This document shows, piece after piece, positions 33,295 to 45,134 of a stretch of DNA of 64,000 nt. The stretch is taken from assembly GCF_050948215.1 (NCBI RefSeq), contig NC_135150.1, positions 20,191,943-20,255,942 of the forward strand. The letters are read 5' to 3'. This DNA comes from Halictus rubicundus. Lineage: Eukaryota > Arthropoda > Insecta > Hymenoptera > Halictidae. Under the pieces are notes generated by a model. It did no database searches. It was given only the letters and a program-made list of their open reading frames with translations, and was not told the origin of the DNA. Numbering within the stretch: the first letter of the stretch is position 1; each line of letters opens with the position of its first letter. The translations under genes were made by a program, and so were the position numbers.

Positions 33295-34480
33295 GTCTGC
33301 GGCCTCGCGGACAGTGGATTCTTTGAAAGAAACTCAATCACCCGAGGGTTGATTTTTCTTCACGATTTTAAAACCTGTGTAACAGGCGTTTTAATCACAT
33401 TCTTTGAGATGTTCGCACATTTTTCTTCCCTTTTACGGCGAAGGTACTGCTAATACCGCTTTGCAACAGCAGTGTCCCTTTATTAACTCTTAAGCGAACG
33501 GATTGGCACCGTGGGATTGGAAGGGAAATTGTTATTCCTTTGTCTGAGTTAACTTTATTGAAAATTCTGAATGGCGTAATTAATTCTTGCTTTATTTCTA
33601 TTGACTTTACACGTCACAGCGACAACCTCGCTATAAGAAATCTGAATCCATCGATGAAATTTGCTTCGCTTGTGCACTGTCTTTCGCTGGAAACGGCTCC
33701 TTAATTAAGCGCCGGATTTCTACGATTTTTCTTGTAATTGTCAGTGAAGCAAAGATAATCTCTGTTTAAACTGGCCAGTTTATCTTCTCCTGTCGAAAGA
33801 AGGCATTTATAAAATAATTTCTCTTACGGTTCTATTTATCTTTCCATCGCTTCGAATTTCGACTACGGTGTTGCTTCAACGCCGAGGGAAAAATAAAGTC
33901 GTAAAAATGATGAACAGACGAGAGTTTTAAGGCGGCGACTGTTCCCGTCGGCGGCTATTTCTTCCGGCGGACTACACCCTCGTTTCCCGAGGATAAGGAA
34001 CTCGCGAAACTGGTTGGTCCCACGAAAAGTCGCGAACCGGCCGCTTCCGGCGCGCGCGGCCTGCGCCAGCCCCAGCTACGCGGAAGTTTGCAAATTCAAT
34101 TTCTCGGTTCCGCGAAGCGCCGCATATTTCGCCGCTCGGCGTGCAGCAGCGCCACGGACTCCTCGGAGCGTGTAAAGCTGCTAAAGCGCTAAAGAGTTCC
34201 GTCGTCTAGCACACGGCGAGTCCTTTCACCGGGTCCTTCGCGAGCACGTCCTCGAATTTCACCCTGAAAAATGCTTCGGCGAGACCACCAGCCCCAGAGA
34301 CACCGAGGAATATGGAAGCCCATTCTGCTTTTGCGCCGCCGAGTTCTAACGTGCTTAGGATCAGTCGACGAAGCGTGCTTGCCACCCTCGGGACATATTT
34401 TCATGGGAATCGATACCCATAGAGTGCCTCTGCTCGGTAGATCTCTAAAAAGTCCCAGAATTTTTCTAGAGTAAGTGGCA
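33295..34480. other. No gene seen
   Basis: AT-rich to 33900, then CpG-rich. A strong GTAAGT donor-like site occurs at 34471 (TCTAGA/GTAAGTGG), but its preceding 67-codon frame (34271-34474) has no matching acceptor or known domain. Confidence 0.35.
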
Positions 34481-34483
34481 GGC

Positions 34484-35060
34484 TTGAATATCCGAATGCA
34501 TCAATTTTTGGAAAGCTTATATAAGATTCAATGGTGATTTGTAATTAATAGTAGAATATTCGAGTGTATCGATTTTTAGAAATTTTATACTGTATATTAC
34601 TGTATGTATAAGATATGCATACTGTAAATATTATTAAGTGTGCTTCATGTAACATTTAGGTTATGTCGGTTTTTAATATTCTGGGCCGTTTTGCTGAGGC
34701 TTTCGGTTCCAAATTTGATGATTGTAATTAATATTCGACTTTTCGAATGCATCGATTTATAGAAATTATATTTGCAGTGCAAGGGGACAGTTTACTCTCT
34801 GCAATATGTAATCAGTGTAATATTACATTTGCTGAAGCCATACTCTGCCATTTTGGTGAGGCTTCTATTGCCAAATTTGAACATGAGAATATTCGAATAT
34901 ATTTGAATGCAACGTCTCAAAGACAGTTTGTTTGGCAGCGCAAGGGATGGCGTGCTCTGGGTAATATTTTATTAGCTTCCTATCAATATCAGTATTTAAT
35001 TATGTAGTAGCGTACGCAGCCATTTTGGTGATAGGCTTTCACCTCTGATCTCGAAGATTG
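34484..35060. repeat. Old imperfect duplications, ~180-250 bp
   Basis: Related phrases recur: GAATATCCGAATGCATCAAT, GAATATTCGAGTGTATCGAT and CGACTTTTCGAATGCATCGA at 34489, 34555 and 34736. TTTTGCTGAGGCTTTC, TTTTGGTGAGGCTTCT and TTTTGGTGATAGGCTTTC occur at 34689, 34853 and 35021. The units are strongly diverged. Confidence 0.4.
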
Positions 35061-35224
35061 CAGTCAAATGGTACAATTGTCGGAACAATGAAAGATTGAT
35101 GTATTTACTTTTGTTGTTTTTCCTCGTTCTTAAAGGTTTTTATCGTTCAGAATATGAAAGAAAATTCACATTGCTGATGGCACTATCTCGGACAACCTTG
35201 TTTCTATAACGTTCTTAATTTTCT

Positions 35225-35799
35225 TTAACAATAGATTGCCTAATGAAAAAGAAGATATCTGGTCAGTTAGAGATTCCCTCTGACAGATTGGTGGTATTAT
35301 ATGATAATAAGGGTACCAAATACCTCCATCATAATTCTATCAAATACCAACATATATATAATAAAGAATTATTTAAGTTTTTCTATATACAGGGTGTCTC
35401 ACCCAGCTCAACCATTTAAACTAACTCGCTTGTTTTTTAGGATAGAAAAAAATTTCAGAGGAAGACATTAGTTGGTTCAGAGGGGTAAAAATTATGATAG
35501 GCAAAAAAATTTGTTCATGGTTATATTTTTTGAGATTTCAAGGACATCAAAGTTTTTTTTAATGGAATGGTTACAGGTCGTTGGATTCGTCTTGACCTCG
35601 GCTATCATACAGCGATAATAAAAATATATCAATCCATTTAAAAAAAATTCGGTGGCCTTGAAATCTCAAAAAATGTAACCTTGAACTTTTTGCTTATGTT
35701 GCATTGCTATGGACCAACTAATGTTTTCCTCTGAAATTTGCTTCTGTCATAAAAATCGTAAATGAGTCAAATTGACTCGCTTCGGCAATCTAGTGTTAA
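35225..35799. mobile_element. TTAA-flanked MITE carrying an inserted element
   Basis: The left end TTAACAATAGATTGCCTAAT and the right end GGCAATCTAGTGTTAA match the family at 15696-15936. TTAA bounds both sides. The interior follows the sister copy until TTCTATATA at about 35389, then a CAGGGTG element begins. Family sequence (AAAATCGTAAATGAGTCAAA) returns at about 35751. Confidence 0.65.
35390..35750. mobile_element. CAGGGTGTCTC MITE, nested, right end lost
   Basis: After TA it reads CAGGGTGTCTCACCCAGCTC, continuing AACCATTTAAA...CTCGCTTGTTTTTTAGGATAG. The same text is found in the complete copy at 39512-39840. Shared interior includes TTATGATAGGCAAAAAAATT. The right inverted terminus is missing. 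Confidence 0.65.
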
Positions 35800-37039
35800 A
35801 AAATCCTTAATCTCTCGTCTTGCAATTTTCTTGCACAGCTCCGACAGCACAATTCCTTGTTTGTCGTGAACAAGATCCTTGAACACGAAGATAAGTCATA
35901 TTGAAAATGTACATCTAAAATTGCCTCTTACTGGAAACGTTAAAGTAGAAATTAAACGTTCGGAATTAAACGAAGGAAATTACATTACCAAGTTCGATAC
36001 CATAAAACAAGGTACGGGAACGTGAAGTGCAATCTTCAGATTGGACCTCGCGAATAAAACTGCATCGGCTCTGAGAACGGTTTCCCCGGCACCGAAATTT
36101 CGCGTGCAGGTCTTATTTCACCGTGGCTCGTATCGCCAAATATACAACGCATAAATATCCGCAGTTTGCATATCTCCGAAACAGAATTTAATTTTCGTGA
36201 AACTATAATTGCAAGAAAGTAAAACGAAAACACAGAGGGAACAGCCAGAAAAACGCGAAGCACGCTGAACCCCGGGAACGAAAGAGAATAAAAATATTAA
36301 TTTAACGCAGCGGAGATCGCAAATTAACAACGCTAAAGCGATATCTGGCCCCGATTTATGACGGGCGCATGCGAAATATATATAAACGATTAAAAAAAAA
36401 AAAATAATAAACAATGAAACAGCGGCGATCAGTGTGTGCATATCCGCGAGTTTATGTTCTCACTGTATATATCGATCTCCGAGGGAGCGGGCAAAACGCG
36501 AGAAATAAAGCTTGTGCAGCCGAAAACAAATCGGGCTGATCGCTGCCGAACGAACGTATAACGCGGCCCGTTTACAAACAGCTGTATTTTATAATTACAT
36601 TAATCACTGCCGATCACCGGTGGCGGTGCCGGAAGTGACGTCGCTCGGTTCGGAACGCGTTACGAAATAATCGATACCGTTGTTGCGGGGCGGATGCTCC
36701 CCGGGCAAACGTAATTTATACAAACGATATTTAATAGTACGAAATATCAAATAGAGTGGCGTGCGCCGGCAGCGTGAAGCGTTTTCAAACGGCTAGGTCA
36801 TTAGTTAAATATTCATTACCCGATGTTTGGATGCGTGTCTCGCGTTTCGGACGTTCAAACGGCATAATTCGACGCGTCGAGACGCTTCGACGTTCGATAG
36901 TCACTTTTACGGTGAAATCGTCCACCGTAAACCTACCGTATTTTCGCTCCTATTGTGAGCTGTTCCTGTACATAATTAAAAAATTAGCAGCGAAATCCCT
37001 GTCGAGCTGGGATTCCGGTGATTAAGCTCTACAATCAGA
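35800..37039. other. No gene seen
   Basis: AT-rich and CpG-rich patches. A 107-codon minus-strand frame (36118-36441) is very hydrophobic because of T-rich sequence and is not recognisable as a receptor or transporter. Confidence 0.4.
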
Positions 37040-37159
37040 ATTTTATATATCCATTTTTGTTGAATAGTTTTCAATCGAAAAATTTGAAATTGTCCCTTGA
37101 ATATCTTAGGGTGAAATATCCTATAAGATTTCAAAGAAATTACTAGATATATCCTTTGC

Positions 37160-37490
37160 AAAATATTCTCGAAGACTGCCTTATTTTACGCCTTTCTCTA
37201 AAGGCACAAAACCTTTGAACATATCCCTTCGTACTGAACATTTTCCAACAAAAAAATTCACACGTATTCCCTGCACACGAATTAAAATACCCAGACAGCT
37301 TAAAAAATACACGTTCGGTATTGTACTTTTAAAGAAATTCTGAAAGTGTGCCTTATTGTAAGCCTTCCATCAAGCCAGAAAATTCTGACTGATTCATAAA
37401 CAGTTGCACCGACATTCATGCTGAATATATCTCAATGAAAAAATTCACAGGCATTCATCGAATACGAGTTAAACTGTTGAGAAAGTTTCG
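37160..37490. repeat. Diverged tandem duplication, ~180 bp unit
   Basis: ATTCTCGAAGACTGCCTTATTTTACGCC (37163) corresponds to ATTCTGAAAGTGTGCCTTATTGTAAGCC (37338). AAAAAATTCACACGTATTCC (37253) corresponds to AAAAAATTCACAGGCATTCA (37438). Spacing is 175-185 bases. Confidence 0.5.
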
Positions 37491-39196
37491 AAAAGAACTC
37501 GCATACCGTTTCTGAAATAAAAACTTCGAAAAATCGTCGAATGTCTGCAAAGACGCGGGGATCCTCGGTGATCAACGTAGCGGCCGCAGATCGATGGAGG
37601 TTCTGTTGGCGAGCGTGGGAGGCGCCGCGCCACAACTCTTGGAACAAAGGCCACACATCCTCCGCAAAGTTTGGACATGATTCCACCGCGAAATAATTCG
37701 CTGCGGGCACGCCCTGCTGCGGAAGCCTCCGGGCGCGGTGGAGCTTGTGCACGGATCTGCTTCTCGCGGGCTGCTTCGGGTTTCCATTCGCGGCCATTTT
37801 TCAGCGTGATCGGATCTCCGCGCGGCGGGTCGACACCGGCAGCTAGCATAAAATTCTCCTTAGAAGAGGATTCTCAGCGGAGCTGGCTCGTTACCCGGCC
37901 ATTCTATCGCTTGGATAAGTTACGCGCCGGCGAGACCCGTCGCTCGAACTTTCCCCGAGGATTCTCTCCTCTCGCTATCCTCCAGGCGGAAAAATCTCCG
38001 CTCTGCTCGCCCTGTCCGCTCTGCTCGCGAGCAGACTCGCTTCGCTGCACGGAACCGAGAAACACGCCGGCGAACACCCGATTCCGATATCAAGCGACTT
38101 CCAAATAATTTCCTTCCCCGACTTCCGCTCGAGACGCCGGCAAATAGCGAAACAAACTTCCGCGATCCCAGGAAAAGTTCACGGCGAATCGGTCGATAAG
38201 AAGCCGCGCTTCGATCGGCCACCAACGGTTATCTGCAGTCCCGGCCGCGAAAAAACCTCACGAATCAGCTTAGCCTCCGTTTCTTCTTCTTCTTCTTCTT
38301 CTTCTTATCGGACTCGCCCCGTTGTTTCCCTTTGACGAGGCTGCCCCCTGCCTCCAGTTTTCCGAGCAACCCCCTTCGAGCCAAGACATTTGCCAATCGC
38401 AGCAACCCCGGCCGAATTCCCCGCGAGAAACTGCTTTGTTCGACTGGAACGTCCCTCCCAGATTCTCGAACGCCCAAGATCACTGATTCCTTCACGGTTT
38501 TTATTGGCGAAACTCCGAGCCGAGTTAATTGTCTTTTCTACTCTTCGGCGGCGACAATATGAATATACATGTGCGTAGGTCTGACGATTCTTTTAATTCA
38601 AGGGATGATCATCCTTCAGGAATTCGGGTCTTATCGAACGCTGCAAACTACGGAGACATGATTGTGAAGCTCAGATGATTTTGATCTGATCGGTCCGTGC
38701 TTTTCGTTAATAACTCCGCGAAGCCTTACTCTTTGAAGTAAGTACAACATTTATGGGACATCCTGTACACGTTCCTCCCGTGCATAATCTGGGAAAATAA
38801 ACGCGACAGAATTTTATGTAGAACCACGTGAACCACTGTATCCGAATCAGAGCATCTAATAAGCTTTTAAAAAGAGGGGAGACTGATTAAAAGCGTGGTT
38901 TATCGATAAAGGCCGTTTGCGGGTGCCCAAAGGGTTAAAAACCCGTCGATCTAATTTTCTGACGGGGGTCGTTACCAGAGATTCCCGATTCTCCGGGCAT
39001 TAAGTAGCCTGTATTTCATCGGCGAAGTTTTCGAGCGGGGCCATATCGATTCCCCGCGATGCGTAACAGCGCGGCGAGCCCTCGGGGAAGCATATTCAGC
39101 TCGTGGAGCAGTTCGGAGAGGATAAAGTACGAAGTTATTCCACCGTTCTTAGAGTTCGGCCGCGCTGGTAAAAAGAAATCGGGGCCCCGAAAACGT
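37491..39196. other. CpG-rich block, no gene seen
   Basis: Frames of 60-145 codons on both strands over 37430-38225 are Arg/Ser/Pro-rich and overlapping. A TTC repeat lies at 38279. A single terminus-like phrase TGGGACATCCTGTAC near 38754 resembles the right end of a CAGGGTGTCC-type MITE. Confidence 0.4.
38279..38306. repeat. (TTC)n microsatellite
   Basis: Nine TTC units. Confidence 0.95.
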
Positions 39197-39202
39197 TCTC
39201 TC

Positions 39203-39238
<36 letters not shown>

Positions 39239-39239
39239 A
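39197..39239. repeat. (CT)n microsatellite
   Basis: About 21 CT units with a single CGCT interruption. Confidence 0.95.
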
Positions 39240-39511
39240 CCGACAACGAAACGACGCTATTCCAGAGCGGTTCCGGCACTTTCGCGAAAAACCGTATCAA
39301 TTTCGATTGCCGCGGTCGCCGGGAATTGCCCCGTTTACTCCGCTCCGGTGCGTCGACGTCGCGTGAAATTATGAAGCCTAAGTGCCGCGGAGTAGCACCG
39401 CGCGTCTCGCTAAACTAGGAAAAAGGAAAACACCTTGAGCTATGAGATGGGCTCTAACAAGATCTTAAAAACCCCTGAGAGGGAGTTCCATTTTCCGAAT
39501 CATTATTTATA

Positions 39512-39840
39512 CATGGTGTCTCACCTAACTCGACCATCTAAAATATCTCGCTTGTTTTTTATGATAGCAGAACATTGCAGAAGAAAACCTCACTTGGTTC
39601 AGTGGGGAGAATATTATGATAGGCAAAAAAATTTGTTCAAGGTTATGTTTTTCGAGATCTCAAGGTCGCCGAAGTTTTTGGAATGGGATAATATATTTTT
39701 ATTATCGCTATTTGATAGCCGAGGACAAAATGAATCAAACGACCTGTAATAATATGACCTTCACGTGACCTTTGAAATTTTCTTCTATCATGAAAATCAA
39801 GCTAGATATCTTAGATGGTCGAGTTAGGTGAGACACCCTG
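39512..39840. mobile_element. 329-bp MITE, ends CA(G/T)GGTGTCTCACC
   Basis: The left end CATGGTGTCTCACCTAACTC continues GACCATCTAA. The right end TTAGATGGTCGAGTTAGGTG continues AGACACCCTG. They are inverted repeats of about 30 bases with one mismatch. TA lies on both sides (39510-39511, 39841-39842). Its sister is the truncated copy at 35390. Confidence 0.8.
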
Positions 39841-39842
39841 TA

Positions 39843-41250
39843 TCCAGAACAAGTGAGATTAATTAGTCTTCTTCTTCTTCGTCCTCATTGTGCGCTATGC
39901 AAGAGCTTCCAGTCTGCCAACCAGACCCTGCATCGTTGAATGTTTTATTCTAATTTATGGACGTCTGATAGTATTAGTTTTATGGCACATATTTTTCAAT
40001 CATTCACATTGAAACTACATACAATGTTAACGAACGTCGTGATAAGTTTTGGGCATTGACGTAAGGGTTGAGATGAGCGCAGGTAGAATATTTTAAATTA
40101 TTTGTAGGTACACAAAGTTGTGGGAGTTCGACCACTCCGGTAGAAGAGTGAGTTGCGGGTCTTCCACTCCTGGTCTGCCGATCGCACTTCTTCAAAGTTG
40201 TCATTGTTTAGGATTACGTCGCAGGACCATCTTTAAAATAGTGTCGTAAAAACTGACAATTCTTCCGTTACAATCCACGCGTCCTCTTAATTTCGTGAAG
40301 CAGTGTGCTCGCTTCGAATCGCATGTTGAACCGTGCGTCCACGTCGTCGAGCATAGGCGCGGGTGGCGGGGTTCACGCGGTGCACAATGGGCTGTCGGGC
40401 GCAAGTTCTCGCGGCCCTTAAACTTTTCCGGCCACGCCACTGCGGCCCCTGGATCCGGCAGCCTTTCAGCGCTAACGCGTATTAAGGAACGCCCTGTATT
40501 TTTCATTAGGGGTGTTCGCGGCCGCTTCTCACGCGAGCCGCAGCCTCGACCGCGAAAGTGCCATGCCTCCCCGCGAGGAGAAAATGCTATCGAGGGGGCG
40601 TAACGTCTGTGCCAGCCGAGTACAAAGTTCTTCGTCCCTCCACCCCCCTACACGCCACAGTCTGATAATATAACGAGAGTTTACTTTGAGGGCGCGCGTC
40701 CGGGAAGTAGCCGCCGCCGTCGCCGCGCCGCCTGCGATGCGAACTTCCACCCGGGCTGAAGCGACGCGACGCGGCTTATCGCCGTTGCGGGATGACTGCT
40801 CAAACCCCATGGGAGCCCCGTGCCACGCCATTGAACCATGCTCACCCCCTAAGCATCCCCGACAAACTCCCCGCTCCATCCCCTTCGACGACGACTTCAG
40901 TTTTTCTTGAGAGACGCCGTAGAAGGAGGTGCTGGAAGGTACGATGACGTCACAGCGATTGCTATGCGAATGGGAAAGCGGCAGTTAGCCTCTTTGAAGT
41001 GTACGAATTTGTATGGAGAAAAGTTTATTCTTTACCGTTTCGCTGCGTTGGATTTCTGTTTGAGTTGGCGGGGGTTCACTGGGTCAGCTTGTGTTCGGGG
41101 TGGGTTGTCGAAATTGTAAACTGAGATGTTTTTACGTTGTTTTTATAATTGTCAGAGTATGCAGGGGATAGTTGTTGTTTCGGCTATTAAACTAATCACA
41201 GCGATCTTGAATTGAAATTTTAACGCTGTTCAAAATATCCCTGGAGCCCA
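39843..41250. other. No gene seen
   Basis: AT-rich DNA to 40200 includes an imperfect CTT repeat at 39869-39882. A CpG-rich block over 40260-40920 follows, with overlapping frames (up to 116 codons) on both strands that I do not recognise. Confidence 0.4.
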
Positions 41251-41575
41251 AAACGGCTCGCCCCATTTTCACTCGTCAGAACGTTGACAGACCGACGGGA
41301 TAAGAGTTGAATGAGAACACCAGCCGCACTAGTTACCGAAATATTTCATAAAAATTTGGATGCTATTAAAAACATAGGACGCTTTAGTCCAAGATGGCTC
41401 GCCTTATTTGGACTCGTCAGACCGTTGACAGAAGAAGCTTAAAACATGAACATCCCCTAACCCAATTATAATGGTTTTCAATTTAAACTTTGCGGCTATT
41501 AAAAACAGAGGAATGTTTAATGCCTCGGCTCAAGAGGACCCATCCCCGCGCTCGTCAGAAACGTTGATGGAACGG
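41222..41575. repeat. Degenerate tandem repeat, ~140 bp unit
   Basis: Three units share CGGCTCGCCCCATTTTCACTCGTCAGAACGTTGACAG-like text at 41254, 41395 and 41535. ATTAAAAACATAGGACGCTT- and ATTAAAAACAGAGGAATGTT-like text precedes the second and third units. Confidence 0.6.
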
Positions 41576-42722
41576 CTCCGTTTCGCTGGATGGCACTCGG
41601 TCATCAAGGTATACGATACTCCACGGTGCTGGCTTGATTGTTAATCCACGTTCGTGCCGGTGATACCTCTATTCCGCGAAGAAGTTACTCAGCGTTCCAC
41701 CCGACGGGCCACGAAGGCAACTTCTCCGCGCGCCCCCGCGCGATACCGTAGAAAATATCGTCGGATTAATTGCCGGGCGGAATTAGAATCTGGTATCCGT
41801 CGTGGAACGAACGCGGTGTGCAGTGCGCGGGGGCACGGCCCGTATTTCACGGTAATTTTTATCGTAGGTGCCGACGCTTAAATTATTTGGACTTTTTCCG
41901 GGCGGCCGCGCGAAAATATTCATCTCTGACTCACGGCATGATACGCGCATTCATCATTTTGATACTCACCGCCCGTTACCAGAGCCGGGGCGTAAATTTC
42001 CAAACTCCGACGAAAATTCACGTTCCGACCCCGCCGTTCAGCCGTAACTTTTATAGAGAGAGAGAGAGAGAGAGAGAGTGAGAGAGAGAGAGGGAGAGAG
42101 AAAGAGGGGTGGGAAACTCTCTCGGACGTCACTGTTTATTTTACGCTCCCGGCTGATTACGCGAGTCCGAGAGCGAGTAGTCTCATTCGTATTCATTGAT
42201 AATAATCCGTCGGGCTAACGATATTTCGAGAGATCTCTCCCCCCACCGACGCCAGGGCTAGTTTTGACCCATTTCCGGCACGGAAGCGGACGACTTGATT
42301 CCCATCGACCGAAATGTCAATACTCGCCGCTCGATCGAAATTAGTGTACCGGCCGCACGGACGAGCCGTTAATCGTAAAATAACAGACAATCGAGTAGAA
42401 CGGCTGTCGCTCATTTAGGACTCGTTAATATGTTTGACGTCCCCGTTTCACCCGTGACATACATGCAAAATCGAAGCCACTTTCGAGGCTCGCATGAGCG
42501 CCGCCGACATAAAATAACTGCAAACACGGACGCGAGCGAGCGTGCACGCACGTTACGCTTCTAAACGCGATTGATTTCTGTCCGATCAAACGGACGTCCG
42601 GATCCCTTCCATCGCGATCTAGAGGGCCAGAGATCCTCCACTAGGTGCAATTGTATCCAATTGTCGCTAACAAGCGGCACATATCGTTTTAATTTTGGCA
42701 TTTTTTGTTTGACCACAAGATT
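41576..42722. other. CpG-rich, no gene seen; GA repeat
   Basis: Apart from the GA microsatellite at 42055, only compositional open frames are seen. Confidence 0.4.
42055..42108. repeat. (GA)n microsatellite
   Basis: More than 20 GA units with TGAG and GGGA interruptions. Confidence 0.9.
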
Positions 42723-43690
42723 GAGCTTGAAAAGGTTAAAAACCTGCTATATGTAAAGGTCTTTAGGAAATTCGATAAAATTAATGAGGGAAGTGATGGA
42801 AGGTCTATACTAACTGAACCAGTCAGCATAATTGGGGTCGTGCTGTTAGTATGTGGCACAAGTTGTTCAGACTATTACCGTTCACCTATTTTACCACCCC
42901 TAAGACGAGATAGGTCCTAACTCGATTTGGAAAATCATCGTACGCATACGGCTCGACGGAATTCGACAAAATTAATAGGGAGGGTAGCGAAGAGTCTATA
43001 CTAACTAACCCAATCAGTCAACATTACATCTCATCACCCATACGTCCGAGAAAAAATGATTCCTGTGACTAGACTACTACTGTGGCGATTTTACCACCCC
43101 TAAGCTAAGATCGGCCCTCACTCGATTTGAAAATTCATCGTACGCATACGGCTCGACAAAACTCGACGAAATTATTATGGAGAGTAGCGAAGAGTCTATA
43201 CTAACTAACCCAATCAGTCAACATTACATCTCATCACCCATACGTCCGAGAAAAAATGATTCCTGTGACTAGACTATTACTGTGGCGATTTTACCAACCC
43301 TAAGTTAAGATCGGTCCTCACTCGATCTCAAAATGTATCGTACATAAACGGCTTGACGGAATTCGACGAAATTATTATGGAGAGTAGCGAAGAGTCTATA
43401 CTAACGAACCCAATCAGTCAACATTACATCTCATCACACATACGTCCGAGAAAAAATGATTCCTGTGACTGGACTATTACCGTGGCGATTTTACCACCCG
43501 TAATCTAAGATCGGTCTTCACTCGATTTGAAAATGAATCGTACATAAACGACTCGGCGGAATTCGACAAAATTAATATGGAGGGTAGGGAAGAGTCTGTC
43601 CCACGTCATCCAATCGGTAAATCCTGGTCTTGTTCAGCGGTGCGTCTAAAAAAAAAATCGTTCCTGACACTTTTAGAGTATCCAGCGTAT
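42723..43690. repeat. 200-bp satellite array
   Basis: The marker ATTCGAC(A/G)AAATTA begins units at 42770, 42961, 43161, 43361 and 43561, exactly 200 bases apart from the second onward. The three central units are nearly identical (for example the block TCATCACCCATACGTCCGAG and TGATTCCTGTGACTAGACTA). The first unit and the partial last unit are clearly diverged. There is no long open frame through the unit. Confidence 0.9.
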
Positions 43691-44288
43691 ATCGGATCTG
43701 TCTAACATCGATCCCTTCGGTTTTGTCGGTTCGAGAAAGTTTCTCCCAACGTCTGCGGCTCGCTAAGGGTAGCTCGGCGGCCGCGAAAGGGTCAATGGGC
43801 TCGGTGACGAGGGTTTCGTTAGTCCGGGAGCGTACCGCGGAACCTATGCTAAATTATCGAGTAGTCCTCCGGGCTTAATTACTTTTGTCTCGCCGCTGAC
43901 GAAACTTGGAACATCATTTTCTCATTCCGATGGGAGCGGAGGCATTAATTCGCCGACAGTGACACGGCGCGACGGTGTGGTCGGTCTCCCGGTACTGCTG
44001 GCCCGAGCCAGAGCGGACGATCGTCGCGCGGCGTTGCGTCGCGGCGCTTCGCGTCGTTTCCCGATTTTCCTACGCAAATAGAATCGTATTAGGGAAATAC
44101 GGTTCCGGAGGATGGCGGACCGCGGCCGACCAATGATATTCGAGACACGTCCCGGCCTCCGACAGAATGCGGCCCTCGGTATAATCAAATAAATGTGTAC
44201 TTTATCAACGTCGCGGCTATGTAATTCCAGGTCGTGACGAATAAAAGCTCCGACCGCGGTTACGTTTCGAATGATTTCTACTGCCTAC
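43691..44288. other. CpG-rich, no gene seen
   Basis: A spacer between the satellite array and its inverted relatives, with compositional open frames only. Confidence 0.4.
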
Positions 44289-44550
44289 TAGTAATGCGAT
44301 CATGATCTCGATGGCCGGGTTGGTTAGCATGGAGCCTCTGCTATTCTCCTGTATGTACTTTGCCGAGCGCTGTCAATTTTTTGAGTACGGAAATTTTCGA
44401 GGGTGGTAGCAGCGTCACGGACACATCCCCTTATGATTTGCATCGCTTTCTAGTAACATGATCTTAGTTTCGTCACTTGGGTTAGTCAGTATGGATCTTT
44501 TACTACTGTCCGTAATAATTTCATTGAATTCCGTGGTGTCCTTTGCGTAC
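44289..44550 (-). repeat. Diverged, inverted satellite units
   Basis: The clearest stretch, 44479-44535, reads GGGTTAGTCAGTATGGATCT then CCGTAATAATTTCATTGAAT and TCCGT. It matches the reverse complement of the 200-bp unit (GGGTTAGTTAGTATAGACTC ... CCATAATAATTTCGTCGAAT TCCGT). A weaker relative lies at 44317-44350 (GGGTTGGTTAGCATGGAGCC). The two are about 165 bases apart. Confidence 0.55.
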
Positions 44551-44754
44551 AACTTTTAAATTTTCTCGCTCGTGCAGCAAGATAGATTGTTTTGTTAAGT
44601 TCGTTATTCTTCTACTATTACTAGTCAACGCATCGTTTACAAGGTACAGAAACCAAATCAAAATTTCTCCTTCTCTTTGACCATTTTAATAAGTTGATGC
44701 TAATATGCCGACACTCTTGAAACCCCATTCATGAATTTGTGACAAAAATGAGAA

Positions 44755-44949
44755 CAGTGAATTCTCGATATATGTCAGAAACACGGGTCTTGTATCGTCA
44801 AGGAGACATACCCGGGTTATGTTTACACTTCTCGTCGTCCGAGGACTCTCAAGCTTCGTGGCCCCTCGCGTGGTACACCCTGCGGTGGTGGAGATAATTC
44901 CGCGACGTTTATCATCCAGACCTTGGCGACAAATATAGAGAAATCACTG
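44755..44949 (+). mobile_element. Family A MITE copy
   Basis: It starts CAGTGAATTCTCGATATATG and ends AATATAGAGAAATCACTG before TA. It carries two short deletions near the left (AACACGGGTCTTGTATCGTC lacks the GCCAGCG part). Confidence 0.85.
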
Positions 44950-45069
44950 TAGCTGCAATTTACCGCAGCGTAGAAATTGGAAGAATTGAATAGCATTATT
45001 ACTTTCGACCCAGTAAAATTATGAAAAAAAAAAAGGAAAACGTTCCTAAGTGTCTCCTCTATATTTTAG

Positions 45070-45134
45070 GAAATGCAGGAAACATTTATTTCCCGTGAGC
45101 AATCTACTAACCGCACCCTGCGTCCCTATTTCCA
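45070..45134 (+). other. Possible 65-bp exon with strong splice sites
   Basis: The segment follows a long pyrimidine tract and acceptor (CCTAAGTGTCTCCTCTATAT then TTTAG) that includes a plausible branch-like CCTAAG. It is followed by a consensus donor (TTCCA/GTAAGTAC). Two plus-strand frames remain open across it (one gives EMQETFISREQSTNRTLRPY, the other KCRKHLFPVSNLL), so it could be coding or part of a non-coding transcript. No partner exon was identified. It lies 120 bases after a family A element. Confidence 0.25.

Noticed and set aside
36118..36441. 107-codon hydrophobic minus-strand frame resembling a membrane protein
   Set aside because: The hydrophobicity comes from AT-rich sequence (Phe/Ile/Leu codons), with no family motif.
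38730..38775. GAA/GTAAGTAC donor-like site
   Set aside because: It lies beside a terminus-like GGGACATCCTGTA, so probably transposon sequence, and no open frame leads into it.
44317..44350. GGTTGGTTAGCATGGAG resembling a tRNA A box
   Set aside because: No B box or cloverleaf. The text is explained as a diverged inverted unit of the 200-bp satellite.
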